45,242 nucleotides of DNA from NCBI GenBank assembly GCA_009838625.1, contig VXRG01000157.1, positions 1-45,242 on the forward strand, read 5' to 3'. Positions 8,853 to 16,567 of the stretch are shown one piece after another (position 1 is the first letter of the stretch; every line of letters begins with the position of its first letter). The translations under genes and the position numbers were made by a program. Origin of the DNA: Caldilineaceae bacterium SB0664_bin_27. GTDB taxonomy: Bacteria > Chloroflexota > Anaerolineae > Caldilineales > Caldilineaceae. The notes below the pieces were generated by a model. The model worked only from the letters and a program-made list of their open reading frames with translations, did not search any database and had not been told where the DNA came from.

Positions 8853-10052
8853 ATGAACAGACCGCCGATACCCCGAGACCCGGGGGAAGTCACCGCCCAG
8901 TGGATGCAACAGGCATTGACTGCGGGGGGCAGGTCTGATCTTTTTCCTGTCGTAGAGATCACTCGAGAGGAGATCGGCACCGGCGTCGGCTTTATGGGCA
9001 CGGTCCTGCGCTGTAAACTCCGGTGTGACGAGGCGAAAGCGCCAGGTGAGCAGAGTCTTTGCGCCCCGGCAACCGTCATCGTGAAGTTGCCCAGCCCGCT
9101 TGCCAAGAACCGGCGTCTGAGTAGACGCCTGGGATTATATAAACGGGAATACGACCTTTACAGGTTGATCGCGTCCCAGGCGCCGGTGCGGTCGCCGGCA
9201 TTGCTGTATGGTGATTATGAGGCCGGCAGCGATCGCTTTGTCCTGGTGCTGGAGGATTTTGGGGAATGGCAGTCGGTCAGCCACTTTGAGGGCGCGAGCG
9301 CGGAGCAGACCCGACGCGCCATCCGCGCGATCGCCAGGCTGCACGGTACCTACTGGAACAGGACCGATCAGCCGCCTCTGAACAGGTTTACAGACTCCTT
9401 TTCGACCAGACGCCGAATACTGATTCAACTCGTCTATCTTGCGAACCTTGCGCCCACGCTCGAAAGGTTCGGCAGCTTTTTCTCGGAAGATATGCGCCGT
9501 CTGGCCGAGACCTACGCTTCGCGCATCGACAGCCAGATCGTTCGTATCGCCGCCGGACCGAAGACGTTCAGCCACGGCGACTTCCGGTTGGACAATATCT
9601 TCTTTGCGGCCGACGGCGGGGACGAGATCGCGCTCATCGACTGGCAGGTGAGCGGATTGAGGAGCCCTCTGTTTGATGTGGCTTTTTTCCTGGTGGGGAG
9701 CGTTACGACCGAAGTGCGCCGCCGGATCGAGCGGGAAGTGCTGGAAGAGTACACCGAAATCATCGCTGATATGGGGGTCAAGGGATTCACATTCGCCGAG
9801 TGTTGGCGGCTGTACCGCGAACACTCGCTTGGCAACCTCCTGGTGATGGTCCTGGCATGCGGCGGGCTGGCCCTGGAAGACGAGGGCCGCAGGAAGGTGG
9901 TCGAAGTGGGCCTGCAGCGTGTGCTTACGGCGGTTGAGGACCTGGACGGCGGTGAATGCATGCCGGGGCCGGCGCCGTTGTTCGGTCGCGGGGGCGCGCT
10001 GGCGGCTTTTTCGCGGGGGGCGTATGGTGTGGTGAAGGCTTTGCGGGGGTAG
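8853..10052 (+). CDS. Aminoglycoside phosphotransferase/ecdysteroid-kinase-like small-molecule kinase
   Basis: 399 residues with the APH protein-kinase-like fold. The catalytic loop is HGDFRLDN (His241-Asn248, Asp243 as catalytic base) and the metal-binding aspartate is in LIDWQ (Asp263). The N-lobe has TVIVKLPS, with the ATP-binding lysine, and FVLVLEDF for the hinge. Proteins of this class phosphorylate small hydroxylated molecules. Resistance to an aminoglycoside is not implied; many environmental members act on metabolites. The gene is monocistronic and followed by a large hairpin. Confidence 0.82.
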   Translation: MNRPPIPRDPGEVTAQWMQQALTAGGRSDLFPVVEITREEIGTGVGFMGTVLRCKLRCDEAKAPGEQSLCAPATVIVKLPSPLAKNRRLSRRLGLYKREYDLYRLIASQAPVRSPALLYGDYEAGSDRFVLVLEDFGEWQSVSHFEGASAEQTRRAIRAIARLHGTYWNRTDQPPLNRFTDSFSTRRRILIQLVYLANLAPTLERFGSFFSEDMRRLAETYASRIDSQIVRIAAGPKTFSHGDFRLDNIFFAADGGDEIALIDWQVSGLRSPLFDVAFFLVGSVTTEVRRRIEREVLEEYTEIIADMGVKGFTFAECWRLYREHSLGNLLVMVLACGGLALEDEGRRKVVEVGLQRVLTAVEDLDGGECMPGPAPLFGRGGALAAFSRGAYGVVKALRG

Positions 10053-10058
10053 GGGGAT

Positions 10059-10115
10059 GGGCCAATAGCGGCAATCCAGCTGATATCCTTATCAGGGTTG
10101 CCGCTCTTCTGGCCC
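10059..10115 (+). terminator. Large multi-segment hairpin after the kinase gene
   Basis: Three nested perfect stems: GGGCCA/TGGCCC (10059-10064 with 10110-10115), AGCGGCAA/TTGCCGCT (10067-10074 with 10098-10105) and CTGATA/TATCAG (10080-10085 with 10090-10095) around a TCCT loop. It starts seven bases after the stop codon. The position fits a terminator, but there is no T-tract and the size would also suit a REP-like element. Confidence 0.55.
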
Positions 10116-10200
10116 CGCGATGATTGTTCTGGCCCAAAGGTCGAGGCCGCTGTCCCGTAATCCTGGAAGAAGCTGCGCCGAGCCGGTCACCGGTCCGCCA

Positions 10201-10236
10201 TGACCATGGTCATGACCATGGTACAATTATGGTCAT
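10201..10236. promoter_or_regulatory. Palindromic operator of the toxin-antitoxin operon
   Basis: CCATGGTCATGACCATGG (10204-10221) is a perfect 18-base palindrome, and a further GGTCAT half-site follows at 10231-10236. The repeats surround TACAAT (10222-10227), a plausible -10 box, 37 bases before the antitoxin ATG. Repeated half-sites over the promoter are typical for autoregulation by Phd/VapB antitoxins with their toxin. Confidence 0.65.
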
Positions 10237-10258
10237 CAGACGACAGGAGGAGTGAATC

Positions 10259-10540
10259 ATGCCTACCGACGGCGCTAGAGCGACTGGTCCTCGCACCATA
10301 AAGGCATCCGAGTTCAAGGCCAGGTGTCTGAAGCTGATGGATGAAGTGGCTGAGAGCGGTGAAGAGATCGTCATCACCAAAAACGGTCGTCCGCTTTCGC
10401 GGCTGCTGCCGTTCCGGGAAAAGACGAGGATGGCTTTCGGCCGTAATCGAGACAATATTCGAGTTCTGGGCGACATCGTGGAACCGATGCCTGCGGAGTG
10501 GTTCGAAGCTGTGGACAGTTCCGACGAGGAACTGTTTTGA
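10259..10540 (+). CDS. Phd/YefM-family antitoxin
   Basis: 93 residues. The first 60 match the prevent-host-death fold: TIKASEFKARCLKLMDEVAE, EEIVITKNGRPLSRLLPF. This N-terminal part dimerises and binds DNA; the acidic C-terminus (PAEWFEAVDSSDEELF) would wrap the toxin. AGGAGG eight bases upstream gives a strong start. The stop overlaps the toxin start as TTGA, so the toxin is made by translational coupling. Confidence 0.9.
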   Translation: MPTDGARATGPRTIKASEFKARCLKLMDEVAESGEEIVITKNGRPLSRLLPFREKTRMAFGRNRDNIRVLGDIVEPMPAEWFEAVDSSDEELF

Positions 10541-10935
10541 TACTCCTCGATACGCATGTCCTGATTTGGCAGGAGCTGGGCGACCTCAGGCTTGGGCCGC
10601 AGGCTCGTCGCGTCATTGCAAGCGCGCTGCAGGAAGACAGGGCGGCTGTCTCTGCCATATCCTTCTGGGAAGTCGGAATGCGGGTTCAGAATGGCAGACT
10701 TGGTCTTTTTTTTGACTTGGGTGTTTGGCGTCGCGATCTGCTTGATCGGGGATTGATTGAGATCCCCATTGATGGTGATATTGCGACACGTGCGGGCCTG
10801 CTGCCCAATATGCACGGCGATCCCGCCGACCGTATCATCGTCGCCACTGCCTTGGAGGGCCACCAGTTGGTGACGGCTGACGGGAAGATCCTGAGATGGC
10901 CAGGCCAACTGGGCAGGCTGGATGCGAGGGACTAG
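10537..10935 (+). CDS. vapC: VapC-like PIN-domain toxin ribonuclease
   Basis: 132 residues from TTG at 10537, preceded by GAGGA six bases away and overlapping the antitoxin stop. PIN-domain acidic residues are intact: LLDTHVLIW (first Asp), SFWEVG (Glu), DPADRIIVA (Asp) and VTADGKIL (Asp). It would be a Mg2+-dependent endoribonuclease held inactive by the upstream Phd-type antitoxin. An upstream GTG at 10498 would put 13 extra residues before the first strand, which the family does not have. Confidence 0.9.
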   Translation: MILLDTHVLIWQELGDLRLGPQARRVIASALQEDRAAVSAISFWEVGMRVQNGRLGLFFDLGVWRRDLLDRGLIEIPIDGDIATRAGLLPNMHGDPADRIIVATALEGHQLVTADGKILRWPGQLGRLDARD

Positions 10936-11127
10936 GAAATTGCGATGAAATTCGGCGTGATCGTCGGATAAGCCGATAACGACTACTGACGATTTGCGAA
11001 AGAATGAGAATGCGCGTTCAAATAGTACAAAAGGCCCCGCCGTCGCCTGAACAGTAGGGCACGGAGTTGCGCCACGGGCCGCTTTTTCGGGGATTTGGAC
11101 GGGCGCCGTACAGCGAGGAGGGAGAGG

Positions 11128-12040
11128 ATGGGGGGATTGCAGATACTGCGGAAAGTCTGCCGGGTTCCTGCGGAAGGAGCATAAGGAGTGCGCGGAGTCG
11201 CATGAGCAAGGGTTGGGGATGATCCGAAAGGTCTGCGTGGATGCAGCGCTGCACGGGGTTGATGTCAACGTACTGACAGACAAGGTGCGCTCGATCGGCG
11301 CGGCGGCCTATATCGATACATCGGGGGCGGCGTTGGGCGAGACGCTGGCGCGAGGCTGGGGCCAGGCTGTCGAGGCGGCGATGGATGATCACTTTCTCTC
11401 CAACGAAGAAAAGCGGGCGCTTAACCGTTACCGCGCCCAGCACAATCTCGGCGCCCACCATCTGGACGGCAGCGGACATTTTACGCTGTTCAGGATGATG
11501 AATCTGCTCAACGCGCTGAGCGAGCACGGTGTGGTGCCCCGGTTCGACCGGCGGCAGGTGCGGCCGCCTTTCAACCTGATGAAGAGTGAGGAACTGCTGT
11601 GGATGTTCGGCGGTACCGATTACCTGGAAGAGGTGACCAAGAGGGAGTTTCGCGGGGGATCGCTGGGCGTGAGTTTTCGCGTGGCCAATGGCGTCTATAT
11701 CCGGCCGGGCGCGTTTCGCGGCCGCTCGGTCGCAACGAGCTCGATGCAGCATACCGACTCGGGTATTCTCGGCGTCACGACCAAGCACATCTATTTCAAG
11801 GGCAACAGAAAGAGCTTCCGGGTGCGGTTGGAGAAGATCGTGTCATTTGACCCGTACCGGGACGGGCTGGGAATCATGCGCGACACGGCGAGGGCGAAGC
11901 CGGAGGTATTCAGGATGGGCGAGACCGATGCCTGGTTTTTTCTGAACATCATTGACGCGGTGATGAGTATGGACAGCGTGAGGCTGCCCAAGGCGGGTGA
12001 TCCGACGCTGGACGAGATCGTAAACGGGGAGCTGGTTTGA
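11128..12040 (+). pseudogene. Zinc-finger/PH-like protein with N-terminal frameshift
   Basis: The intact frame begins only at 11213 or 11219 and has no good ribosome site. Reading the same frame upstream gives a C-x2-C-x10-H-x2-C zinc finger (CRYCGKSAGFLRKEHKEC) but no start codon. An ATG at 11128 with AGGAGG six bases upstream is one base out of frame, and it opens on a run of six G (11130-11135). Removing one G yields a continuous 303-residue protein starting MGDCRYCGKSAGF. The rest has a helical TerB-like middle (EEKRALNRYRAQHNL) and a C-terminal PH-like part (SGILGVTTKHIYFKG, then FRVRLEKIVSFDPYRDGL). Its role is unknown. A sequencing error in the G run is as likely as a true mutation. 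Confidence 0.7.
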
Positions 12041-12057
12041 GAGAAGGGAGAGGGGCC

Positions 12058-12921
12058 ATGCAGATGAATAAACTGTATCTCACATTCGAAGGGCCGAGCG
12101 TAGGCGAAAGCGGCCTACCCGTATATGCCTTTGCCCATGCGCTGACAGGTTTGCAGGACGCGATGAGACTGATGGTCGAACATCTGGGAGGACGCCAGTC
12201 GGGGCCCGGGCAACCTCCCCGCTGGGCGCGCGAGCAAAGCAGCTTACAGTTAACTGCCGTGCGGTCAGGTTCGTTGACCGCCGAGCTGACCTTGGAGGAA
12301 GTCAATGGTCAACTTTCCTTTGAAAACCTCGGGGAGCAGGCAATCGAATCCATCTACAGCTGGGATGGCAGACAGGATTCAGCACTACCTCCACAGGTGA
12401 CCAACAGGCTCGGTGCCATACCCTCTGAACTCCCCGCAGATGTGCGGGTATGGCTTGGTAGCGCCGATACACCCCTTAAGACAGAAATCAAACGCACGAG
12501 TTCTGCTGTCCGCTCTGTATCGCAGAGCGAAGAGGCTCTCCTGCAGGGCTGGCTTAGGGAGGTGAACTGGCACAGGGGAACAGCCCAACTGCACGATTAT
12601 ACAGGCTCATTCGTGCCTCTGCGCTTCAGCGAGGAGCATGCCGAAGAAATGCAGCGGTTGGCAAGACAGCATGTGGAAGTCAGGGGGCACGGGAAATTAA
12701 ACCAGAAGGGGGACTGGATGCCCGTCACCGTAGAACAGATAAGTTCAGGGCGCTCGTGGGGCGAACCCTTCGACATGGACGAATTCCTGACCGATCCGGA
12801 CCCGAAGATCTTCGATCCAAACAATCTGGTCACCGCCAGCGAGCCGTTCGACGTCGATGAATTCGTCAACATTATCCATTCCGGCCGCGACGAGGGTGGG
12901 AAGGAGTCGCCAGATTGCTAG
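12058..12921 (+). CDS. Unknown protein upstream of and coupled to a PIN-toxin stub
   Basis: 287 residues from the ATG at 12058, which has AGGGAGAGG just upstream; the longer TTG start at 12037 is less likely. I do not recognise a family. The N-terminal half (LYLTFEGPSVGESGLPVYAF, then a predicted helix ALTGLQDAMRLMVEHL) looks like a mixed alpha/beta domain. Residues 170-230 resemble a small beta-barrel (LLQGWLREVNWHRGTAQLHD, VEVRGHGKLNQKGDWMPV). The acidic tail contains two similar EPFD-DEF segments. Its stop overlaps a TTG that begins a PIN-domain reading frame, the arrangement of an antitoxin before its toxin. It is 17 bases behind the zinc-finger gene, probably one operon. Confidence 0.6.
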   Translation: MQMNKLYLTFEGPSVGESGLPVYAFAHALTGLQDAMRLMVEHLGGRQSGPGQPPRWAREQSSLQLTAVRSGSLTAELTLEEVNGQLSFENLGEQAIESIYSWDGRQDSALPPQVTNRLGAIPSELPADVRVWLGSADTPLKTEIKRTSSAVRSVSQSEEALLQGWLREVNWHRGTAQLHDYTGSFVPLRFSEEHAEEMQRLARQHVEVRGHGKLNQKGDWMPVTVEQISSGRSWGEPFDMDEFLTDPDPKIFDPNNLVTASEPFDVDEFVNIIHSGRDEGGKESPDC

Positions 12922-12995
12922 TCTTGGACACCAGTGTCGTATCTTACTTCCTCAAGAAAGACAGTAGAGCCTCTCACGACCGGGACTTCAGCTGA
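12915..12995 (+). pseudogene. N-terminal stub of a VapC-like PIN toxin
   Basis: TTG at 12915 opens a 26-codon frame reading LVLDTSVVSYFLKKDSRA and then stopping at 12993. The LDTSVVSY stretch with its conserved aspartate is the first strand and helix of a VapC-type PIN domain. The remaining 100 or so residues, including the other three acidic residues, are absent downstream. The overlap with the upstream stop is retained. It is a deletion remnant with no expected activity. Confidence 0.65.
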
Positions 12996-13152
12996 ATCCC
13001 CGGACTTACTGTCATACAGGCCCCATAAACTTTCACTACAGCCAGTTTGCGCCCCAGCGAGTTAAGGCGTATTATTGCGCGGTTAATTAAACAGTTTAGT
13101 AAACGCGTTACCGGCAGGGGCGGGAATCGCGTGAAAGGAGCGCTGCTTAGGC

Positions 13153-13878
13153 GTGGCTATGCAGAAGCGGGCGGAGAATGAGTTGCGCCCGGTCCGGTTT
13201 GAACTTGATTACATTTTGCACCCGGAAGGCTCGGTGCTGATCAGCATGGGAAATACGAAGGTGCTGTGCAACGCGACGGTGGAGGAGCGTTTGCCGCGGT
13301 GGCTGTTCCGGTCTTCGCACCGGCACGGGTGGGTGACGGCCGAGTATGCGATGCTGCCGCGCAGTACGCACCAGCGGGTTGACCGGGAGACGATGCGGCC
13401 GAAGGGGCGGACGCAGGAGATCACGCGGTTGATTGGCCGCAGCCTGCGGGCAGCGGTCGACCTGGACAGACTGGGCGAACGCCAAATCATCGTGGATTGT
13501 GATGTAATCCAGGCCGACGGGGGCACACGCACGGCGGCGATTACCGGCGGCTACGTGGCGCTGGCGCTGGCGGTCAAGCGGCTGGAGCGCAAGAAGCGAG
13601 CCAAGCCGGGTACGCTGATCCGGCAGGTGGCTGCGGTGAGTGTGGGCATTCTGAACGGCAAGGCGTTTCTGGACCTGGACTACCAGATGGACCAGAACGC
13701 GGATGTCGATTTTAACGTGGTGATGACGGACGGCGGCGAATTTGTGGAAGCGCAGGGCACGGCTGAGGGGGAACCGTTCAGCAAAGGCGCGCTCAACGCG
13801 ATGATGCTGCTGGCTGAGATGGGCATAGAGGAGCTGCTCCGCCAGCAGAGGAGGGCGCTGGCGGAGGCGGGATTCTAG
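13153..13878 (+). CDS. rph: Ribonuclease PH
   Basis: 241 residues. A phosphorolytic 3'-5' exoribonuclease that trims tRNA precursors and structured RNA, using phosphate to release nucleoside diphosphates; it acts as a hexameric ring. Typical blocks are present: [61 protein letters not shown] with the phosphate-binding arginine, [19 protein letters not shown], and [20 protein letters not shown] with the catalytic aspartates. Start is GTG 13153 or ATG 13159; neither has an ideal ribosome site. Confidence 0.96.
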   Translation: MAMQKRAENELRPVRFELDYILHPEGSVLISMGNTKVLCNATVEERLPRWLFRSSHRHGWVTAEYAMLPRSTHQRVDRETMRPKGRTQEITRLIGRSLRAAVDLDRLGERQIIVDCDVIQADGGTRTAAITGGYVALALAVKRLERKKRAKPGTLIRQVAAVSVGILNGKAFLDLDYQMDQNADVDFNVVMTDGGEFVEAQGTAEGEPFSKGALNAMMLLAEMGIEELLRQQRRALAEAGF

Positions 13879-13944
13879 CTGCAGTGGTCAGTAGTTAGTG
13901 GTTGGCAACAGCGTGGACGGCATTCAAGACAGGGGAAGCGGGTA

Positions 13945-15009
13945 TTGAGCAGGAAGAGGAAGCGTGTGACGTTGCGCGATGTGGCGCGCCATGCGGGTGT
14001 ATCACCGACAGCGGTTTCATTCGCATACAATGCGCCCCATCAGTTGAGCCATGCTACGCGGGAACACATCCTCGACACAGCGGAGTCTCTTGGCTACCAG
14101 CCCCATCCAGTGGCGCGCACGCTGGCGACGGGCCGCACTAACGCTATCGGGCTCCTGGTGCCAACCAGCCTGAACTGGATGCTGCATGATCCGCTGTTCA
14201 CGCACTTTCTGGGTGAGGTCGGCGCGGCTTGTGACAGGGAGGAGAAGCGTATTCTGCTGGCGTCGATGCACGAGTCATGGCGCCACAACTCGCGCCAAAG
14301 CGGCGAGGACGCGGCGCCGATTACGTGGCTGGCCTCCATTGCAGCGGACGGCTTTCTGATGTTCAGCATCAATCGCGCCCACCCACTGGCCGAAGCGGTG
14401 CAACGTTCGCTGCGGCCGATCGTCTTGCTCGACAGCGCCGACGATTTGCAGGCGCCGACCTTCAACATCGACGACCGCGGCGGTGCGTATGCGGCGGCGC
14501 GGCACTTGCTGGCGAAAGGGCATCGCCAGTTCGCGATCGCAACGATGACGCCGCGGCGCGACGGGGTGGTGATTCCCTCGATCGAACGCAGAGTGCAGGC
14601 CTTTTCGCAGGCGGTTGAGGAGGCCGGATTGCCGCCGTCGGCGGTGCAGATCGTGCACGCGCGCGGCGTGCGTGCGGCCGGTCACCAGTCGTTCCAGAAC
14701 ATATGGAATCTGAGCCGGCGGCCGACGGCCGTCTTTTGTGTGAGCGACGTGCGGGCGTTGGGGATCCTGAGCGGAGCGCGGCGGGAGGGGATCTCGGTGC
14801 CGGACGATCTTGCGGTGGTCGGCTTTGGCGACCTGCCCGACGGAAGCATTTCGAGCCCGCCGCTGACGACGGTTCACCGGGATATGGACAGCCAGCCGCA
14901 GCTGGCGATTCGCACACTTTTTCAGTTGATCAATGAGCAGATCAGTGAGGCTGACATCGAATCGCCGCACATCAGCGCGACGCAGTTGGTGGTTCGGGAC
15001 AGCAGTTAG
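13945..15009 (+). CDS. LacI/GalR-family transcriptional regulator
   Basis: 354 residues from a TTG start. The LacI helix-turn-helix is at residues 6-27 (VTLRDVARHAGVSPTAVSFA), with the hinge helix around ATLAT-type VARTLATG. The ligand-binding part follows the type I periplasmic fold: NAIGLLVPTSLNWM, RPIVLLDSADD, and the late FCVSDVRALGILSGARREG and DLAVVGFGDLPDGSISSPPL blocks. Such proteins repress sugar-use genes until a sugar or derivative binds. No sugar operon is adjacent, so its regulon is unknown. Confidence 0.92.
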   Translation: MSRKRKRVTLRDVARHAGVSPTAVSFAYNAPHQLSHATREHILDTAESLGYQPHPVARTLATGRTNAIGLLVPTSLNWMLHDPLFTHFLGEVGAACDREEKRILLASMHESWRHNSRQSGEDAAPITWLASIAADGFLMFSINRAHPLAEAVQRSLRPIVLLDSADDLQAPTFNIDDRGGAYAAARHLLAKGHRQFAIATMTPRRDGVVIPSIERRVQAFSQAVEEAGLPPSAVQIVHARGVRAAGHQSFQNIWNLSRRPTAVFCVSDVRALGILSGARREGISVPDDLAVVGFGDLPDGSISSPPLTTVHRDMDSQPQLAIRTLFQLINEQISEADIESPHISATQLVVRDSS

Positions 15010-15044
15010 ACTTCAGTTTTTAGTTTTCAGTTGTTAGTTTTTAG
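15009..15044. repeat. Short AGTTTTCAGT-type tandem repeat
   Basis: Just after the LacI stop, CTTCAGTTTTTAGTTTTCAG and its continuation repeat a 9-11-base unit of TTAGTTTT/CAGTT. The same motif recurs at 24566-24596 between moxR and the DUF58 gene. It is a dispersed low-complexity repeat of unknown function. Confidence 0.6.
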
Positions 15045-15479
15045 TGACCCCCTCGTTTAGACGTATCGTTCTCCTCGTTTCTGAAATTGGTTATCCCAGA
15101 AGTTTTCCCCGCTGTGTCGACGCGGACGCGGGTCGTCGAGCAGATGGCGCTGCATGAGGGAGACCGCCCCGGGGAAGCGCCGAGCGTATGCCTGCCCTGG
15201 CACACGCTCGGTCCGTCCAAGACCGGAGACTTGGGGTACACATGTGGCCGCAGGAGCACCTGCCGGCAAGGAGTCACTACCACGGGCAGACGTGACTTGA
15301 AGGGGGGCGTTGCGGGGGGACTCCCCACTTATCCGCCTTTGATTGTGCGGCCTGCCCAATGATGATCGACGCCCTTCCAAGGCTGAAGGGACGACTGCGT
15401 CCCATTCGCGACGCACATGATCGAAACTACCTCTACACCCCTCTTATCGCCATGAACCGGAGCCTGCCCCTGTTGGTGT

Positions 15480-15697
15480 CGTTTATTTTCAGAATAGATC
15501 TGCGCCGCGCCGCCGACAACGAAATCTTGGCCCGGATCTTTGACATAGCCGGCCGACCGGCACTCGTTTAGTATCTCCCAGTTCAGAGCGAGCGAAATCG
15601 GTGACTTTTCTACCAGAAGATGTAGGGGGGAAGTAAACTGATTTCCGCCAGAATTCGAGACTCCTCGGACGGACTTTGCGGCCTGCAGTGCGTCCAA
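15480..15697 (-). pseudogene. Possible dihydrofolate-reductase remnant
   Basis: The 15010-15712 interval has no convincing intact gene. On the minus strand one frame contains EILNECRSAGYVKDPGQDF followed by VVGGAAQIYSE (about 15494-15523). V/I-GGA-x-IY is the signature strand-turn of dihydrofolate-reductase-fold proteins. Neither the N-terminal substrate-binding block nor the C-terminal strands can be read in the same frame. If the match is real it is a degraded copy; chance similarity is possible. Confidence 0.25.
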
Positions 15698-15712
15698 GCC
15701 AGAAAGCCGTCG

Positions 15713-16567
15713 TCATCGGCTTACCTGTTGTACCCAAAGGCGGTTCAACTCATCCTTCGTTCTGTTCCAGAGCCAGTCTGGAATCATAGGAGCCGTTGCG
15801 CGAGCAATCTGATATTCATGGAGAAGCCTGACTGCCTGAATTCCTGTCAGGGTTTCAAGTTCCAATAGCTGTGAAGCTCTATTGCTTGATTTCTCAGCCT
15901 GACTTGAAAGCAATCGATATTGGAAGCCAAGACGTAAATATCCGTAGGCGACCATAAATACAAGTACGATGATGACAATACGTCCAATATTTGGCCCCCA
16001 CCGCTGGAGGGGCGACGTAAACACGATCACGATAAAAGTAGAGAGTAAGGCGAGAGCAACTGCAGACGCGCATAGCACGAACACATACTTGGCCATCTTT
16101 TTTGCAAGATGCCGAGTGTACCAGCTGCTTTGCTTCAGGTTCTCGATCGCTCTTCGGGCAAACACCTCTTGCCGGGAATCAAAATAGGGCGACTCTTCCG
16201 TTCCATATGCCTTCTTCTTGACTTTGTCGGAAACTTCAAGGATCAGATCTGCCCTTTCTTGTTCGGATATCTTCCAACCGAAACCATCCTGAAGTTCGAG
16301 TTTACGCGTTATCGCGTCGGCCTTACCCTGAAGCGTATCGGCGCGCCACTGAAGCAAGGAATGGGTGACCGTAAAACCAGCCGGCAATATCCAGATCCAG
16401 TCGAGCCATTCTTTCCGTATGAGTGAAATGATGGTGATTATGACAACCAATAGCCTCGACACATTTGCCCAGATCCACCACCGTTTCGCCTCGTCAAACT
16501 GCGCTTGCATCAGCAGTCTTATGCTGATTGACTCCCTGGCTTCACTATCCAAAGTTGGGGAAGACAT
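15713..16567 (-). CDS. S-4TM-type membrane effector of CBASS
   Basis: 284 residues with four predicted membrane segments, near residues 34-50, 55-72, 164-186 and 195-214. Between the pairs is a charged cytosolic domain (QDGFGWKISEQERADLILEV, FARRAIENLKQSSWYTRHLA). This arrangement matches the SMODS-associated 4TM (S-4TM) family, predicted to damage the inner membrane when it senses a cyclic nucleotide. Its ATG at 16567 overlaps the end of the CD-NTase gene by 23 bases, so both are made from one mRNA. Family call rests on topology and on the neighbour; the effector mechanism is inferred. Confidence 0.8.
   Translation of the reverse strand: MSSPTLDSEARESISIRLLMQAQFDEAKRWWIWANVSRLLVVIITIISLIRKEWLDWIWILPAGFTVTHSLLQWRADTLQGKADAITRKLELQDGFGWKISEQERADLILEVSDKVKKKAYGTEESPYFDSRQEVFARRAIENLKQSSWYTRHLAKKMAKYVFVLCASAVALALLSTFIVIVFTSPLQRWGPNIGRIVIIVLVFMVAYGYLRLGFQYRLLSSQAEKSSNRASQLLELETLTGIQAVRLLHEYQIARATAPMIPDWLWNRTKDELNRLWVQQVSR

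Noticed and set aside
15041..15416. Minus-strand frames after the LacI gene
   Set aside because: No motif, no ribosome site; mostly proline/serine/arginine low-complexity translation.
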